Shown piece after piece: positions 36,801 through 64,000 of a stretch of DNA of 64,000 nucleotides. Origin of the DNA: Cyanophora paradoxa. Taxonomy: Eukaryota; Glaucocystophyceae; Cyanophorales; Cyanophoraceae. Both the position numbers and the translations under genes were made by a program. The first letter of the stretch is position 1; every line of letters begins with the position of its first letter. The notes under the pieces are model-generated. The model ran no database searches, had not been told where the DNA came from, and was given only the letters and a program-made list of their open reading frames with translations. The stretch lies in NCBI GenBank assembly GCA_004431415.1, contig QPMI01000551.1, forward strand, positions 124,001 to 188,000, written 5' to 3'.

Positions 36801-37329
36801 GCCGCTCCGCAACCTTCAACCGCCGGCGCTCGACGGCCGAGGGGGCCCCCTGGACCCGGCCGAGGCCCCGCCGCCGGCGGGCGGCGCAGGCGGCGGCGGC
36901 GGCGGCGTCGGCGGCGGCGGCGGCGGCGGCGCGACCGCCGGCGCGGCCGGCGTGCCGCGCGTGGGGAGCATGAACCGCCGCCGCTCCACCGAAGACATGC
37001 CGGTGCGCCTTCAAATTCCGCCATCAATCTAATTATAAAGTTTCGTTCTTCCTTCTCTTATTTCTCGCTTTGCGAAGGGGTCGTTCTCGCACATCCGGGC
37101 GGCCATCGAGCGCCTGGAGGCGAGGGAGGCGGAGGCGGCGGCGGCGGCGGACGCGGCGGCGGCGGCGACGGCCAAGGCCCTGGCCGGCGGGGGCATCGCC
37201 CGGTCGTTCGGGCCGCGCACGGGTACGGGCGCGGAGGGTATCACCATCGACGTTCACGTGCCGGGGGGTACCGCGTCGGCCCCCGACGAGGTCCGGCGCC
37301 CAGCCGGCTACCTCCAGTCGGTGGGGTAG
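33808..37329 (+). CDS. Large protein with PPC-like beta domain and Ser-rich phospho-motif tail
   Basis: The ATG at 33808 (MQGQDAAAAATGDGAKGAS) is preferred over in-frame ATGs at 33715 and 33760 because upstream sequence looks non-coding. Segments in order: KGASRFAALVRRVNPNLEVP; a degenerate EF-hand-like FKSFGDLDRGKVSTAEI (34125-34180); LDLAEWTPEDIPEDAVRALP; then exons forming a beta domain, THLILHSGESVADCVPEEG, LMLYR, VLRFDPPEKSNRLLIRLKAL, YASFVHERPSK, FRFRPLYIG and GVYGATRAVFRLTVLSAS, the order seen in bacterial pre-peptidase C-terminal (PPC) domains. The long exon from about 35837 encodes an Ala/Ser/Pro-rich tail with repeated LQRSASS, LSRSASS, LRRSSTF, VSRSATF and NRRRSTEDM motifs. A last exon (SFSHIRAAIERLEAREAEA) gives a short coiled coil and stops at 37327-37329. 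The overall family is unknown. Introns in the middle carry repeated GTACCCC. Confidence 0.55.
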
Positions 37330-38538
37330 GCCTCGGCGCGCGGGCACAGCGGCAGCCGGGCGCCAGCTCGGGCCCCAGTGATATTCAGCGAGGCATGCAT
37401 AAATATATAATGTGGCAGTCCTATAGCTAGGGCCTGATCGTGGAATATTTTGGACAAGATTCAGCGCGTGCATACAAAGCCGCAGAGCGTCCCATGCACA
37501 GCCGCCGGGCTGTGGACTTCTGCTATAATTAGTTCGGGGCCCTCGGGCATCGAGCTCGTGTGCCCTCGAGCTCGTGGCCCCTGCCGTGCCACCGCGGCGC
37601 AGTGCCGGGCTCACCCGAGGATCCGTATACTTAGGGACTCCCTAGGCCTCCCCCGGCTGAGCCGAGTTGGGCCGCGGAGCTCGAGCGGCTGATCTCGAAG
37701 GACGTCGCCGGGGACCCCGGAGCTCATGGCCATGGCCTCGTAGCCTCGGCCGGGCTCCCCCGAGGCACCTCGTCGTGTGCGCGGGTAGCCCCTCTTGGCT
37801 CCACCAAAATAAAGAAGAATAAGAGGAATATCAGGCCTGCTCTCGCTCGGGAGGGCCAGTTGATTGCGCGACCGCACGGGCGTAACTGCGCCCGTACGGC
37901 CGCGCCTCTGAATAAAATTGCGAGAATAGCCTCAGGCCTCGCAACTGCGACCTGCAGCTAGCCTCGAGCTCGGAGCAGAAATAGATCGCAGGTATCGATG
38001 ATCCGATTTTTGTTTTTCAGTCGATCTATCTACCGTAGAATATCGATATATCTACATTTTGTCTACGACACAAATCTTCTGTTCATGCCCTCTCATGATC
38101 ACGTTGATGAGGACCGGAGGGCTTTTATCGATAGATACTGTGCGCATGCGACAACTGTAATGTAACATGCACGTAACGATTGTGGTCAACTAGTACTAAG
38201 TGATCATGACTTCCGAATCGCCAGCGGCTCTGCAAATTCACTGCACAAAGGAATTCGAATTCACTACACAAGATCTAGAGCTCGAACTTTCGGAAGCGAT
38301 AGCGAAAGGAAAAGGACAGTAAAGTGAAAAGAGCGTGGACAGATCTAGACACGAAGAATATAAATTTCTAGCCAATTCGATCAAATTAAACTATGAGATG
38401 CTAACCTTAAAGAGATGCAAAAGAATCATTACGCATGAGATAGAAAAAATGCCTCTAATAATATCGTCAGTGGTGCCGGCACTGGCCAGGTCGGCCGCGC
38501 GCGGCCGGTCTCAGCGCTTGGGCTACTAGGCTATATAG
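37330..38538. other. Intergenic region, nothing recognised
   Basis: About 1.2 kb between a plus-strand and a minus-strand gene that converge here. It is AT-richer than the genes (37990-38460) with palindromic words such as TCGATAGATA, GAATTCGAATTC near 38251 and AGATCTAGAGCTCGA near 38271. No ORF or RNA gene is supportable. Confidence 0.5.

Positions 38539-64000
<25,462 letters not shown>

Overview
The window is a GC-rich piece of a nuclear genome from a unicellular eukaryote, probably an alga or other free-living protist. The evidence is intron-rich genes with GT-AG introns, a histone chaperone of the NASP type, F-box proteins, a START lipid-transfer protein, a plant-like aminoalcohol phosphotransferase and a very large multi-exon cysteine-rich surface protein. 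No bacterial operon structure is present. I cannot assign a lineage from the sequence alone. Exon joins below are hand-read from splice-site plausibility and family knowledge, so internal coordinates are approximate.

Layout. 1-1.85 kb: a decayed non-LTR retrotransposon end. 1.86-4.4 kb: palindrome-rich non-coding DNA holding a complete small hAT-type element with terminal inverted repeats and an 8-bp target duplication. 4.5-13.4 kb: a hypothetical ORF, then two divergent pairs, each a minus-strand unknown gene head-to-head with a plus-strand F-box gene; part of the F-box 3' flank is duplicated. 15.1-20.3 kb (minus): a secreted-type gene combining disulphide repeats of the DUF4215 type with Val/Pro-rich strand repeats. 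21.4-24.9 kb (plus): a complete phosphoglucomutase. 25.3-27.1 kb (minus): a START-domain protein, divergent from NASP/SHNi-TPR (27.2-29.2 kb, plus). 29.5-32.0 kb (minus): a CDP-alcohol phosphatidyltransferase (choline/ethanolamine phosphotransferase), divergent from a small prefoldin-like candidate. 33.8-37.3 kb (plus): a protein with a PPC-like beta domain and a long Ser-rich tail.

38.5-64 kb (minus): one giant gene fills the right 40% of the window and runs off its edge. It encodes novel CC-type cysteine modules, an uncharacterised ectodomain, dozens of ephrin-receptor-like (GCC2/GCC3) cysteine modules, about three transmembrane segments and a Ser-rich tail. Its core is an array of nine copies of a roughly 1.63-kb multi-exon unit, with mosaic copy relationships, a young TA microsatellite and several one-base homopolymer deletions. 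The long plus-strand ORFs over this array are antisense shadows.

No metabolic operon logic applies. Two membrane-lipid genes (START, phosphotransferase) flank NASP, and several neighbouring genes are arranged head-to-head with fewer than about 300 bp between start codons, suggesting shared bidirectional promoters.
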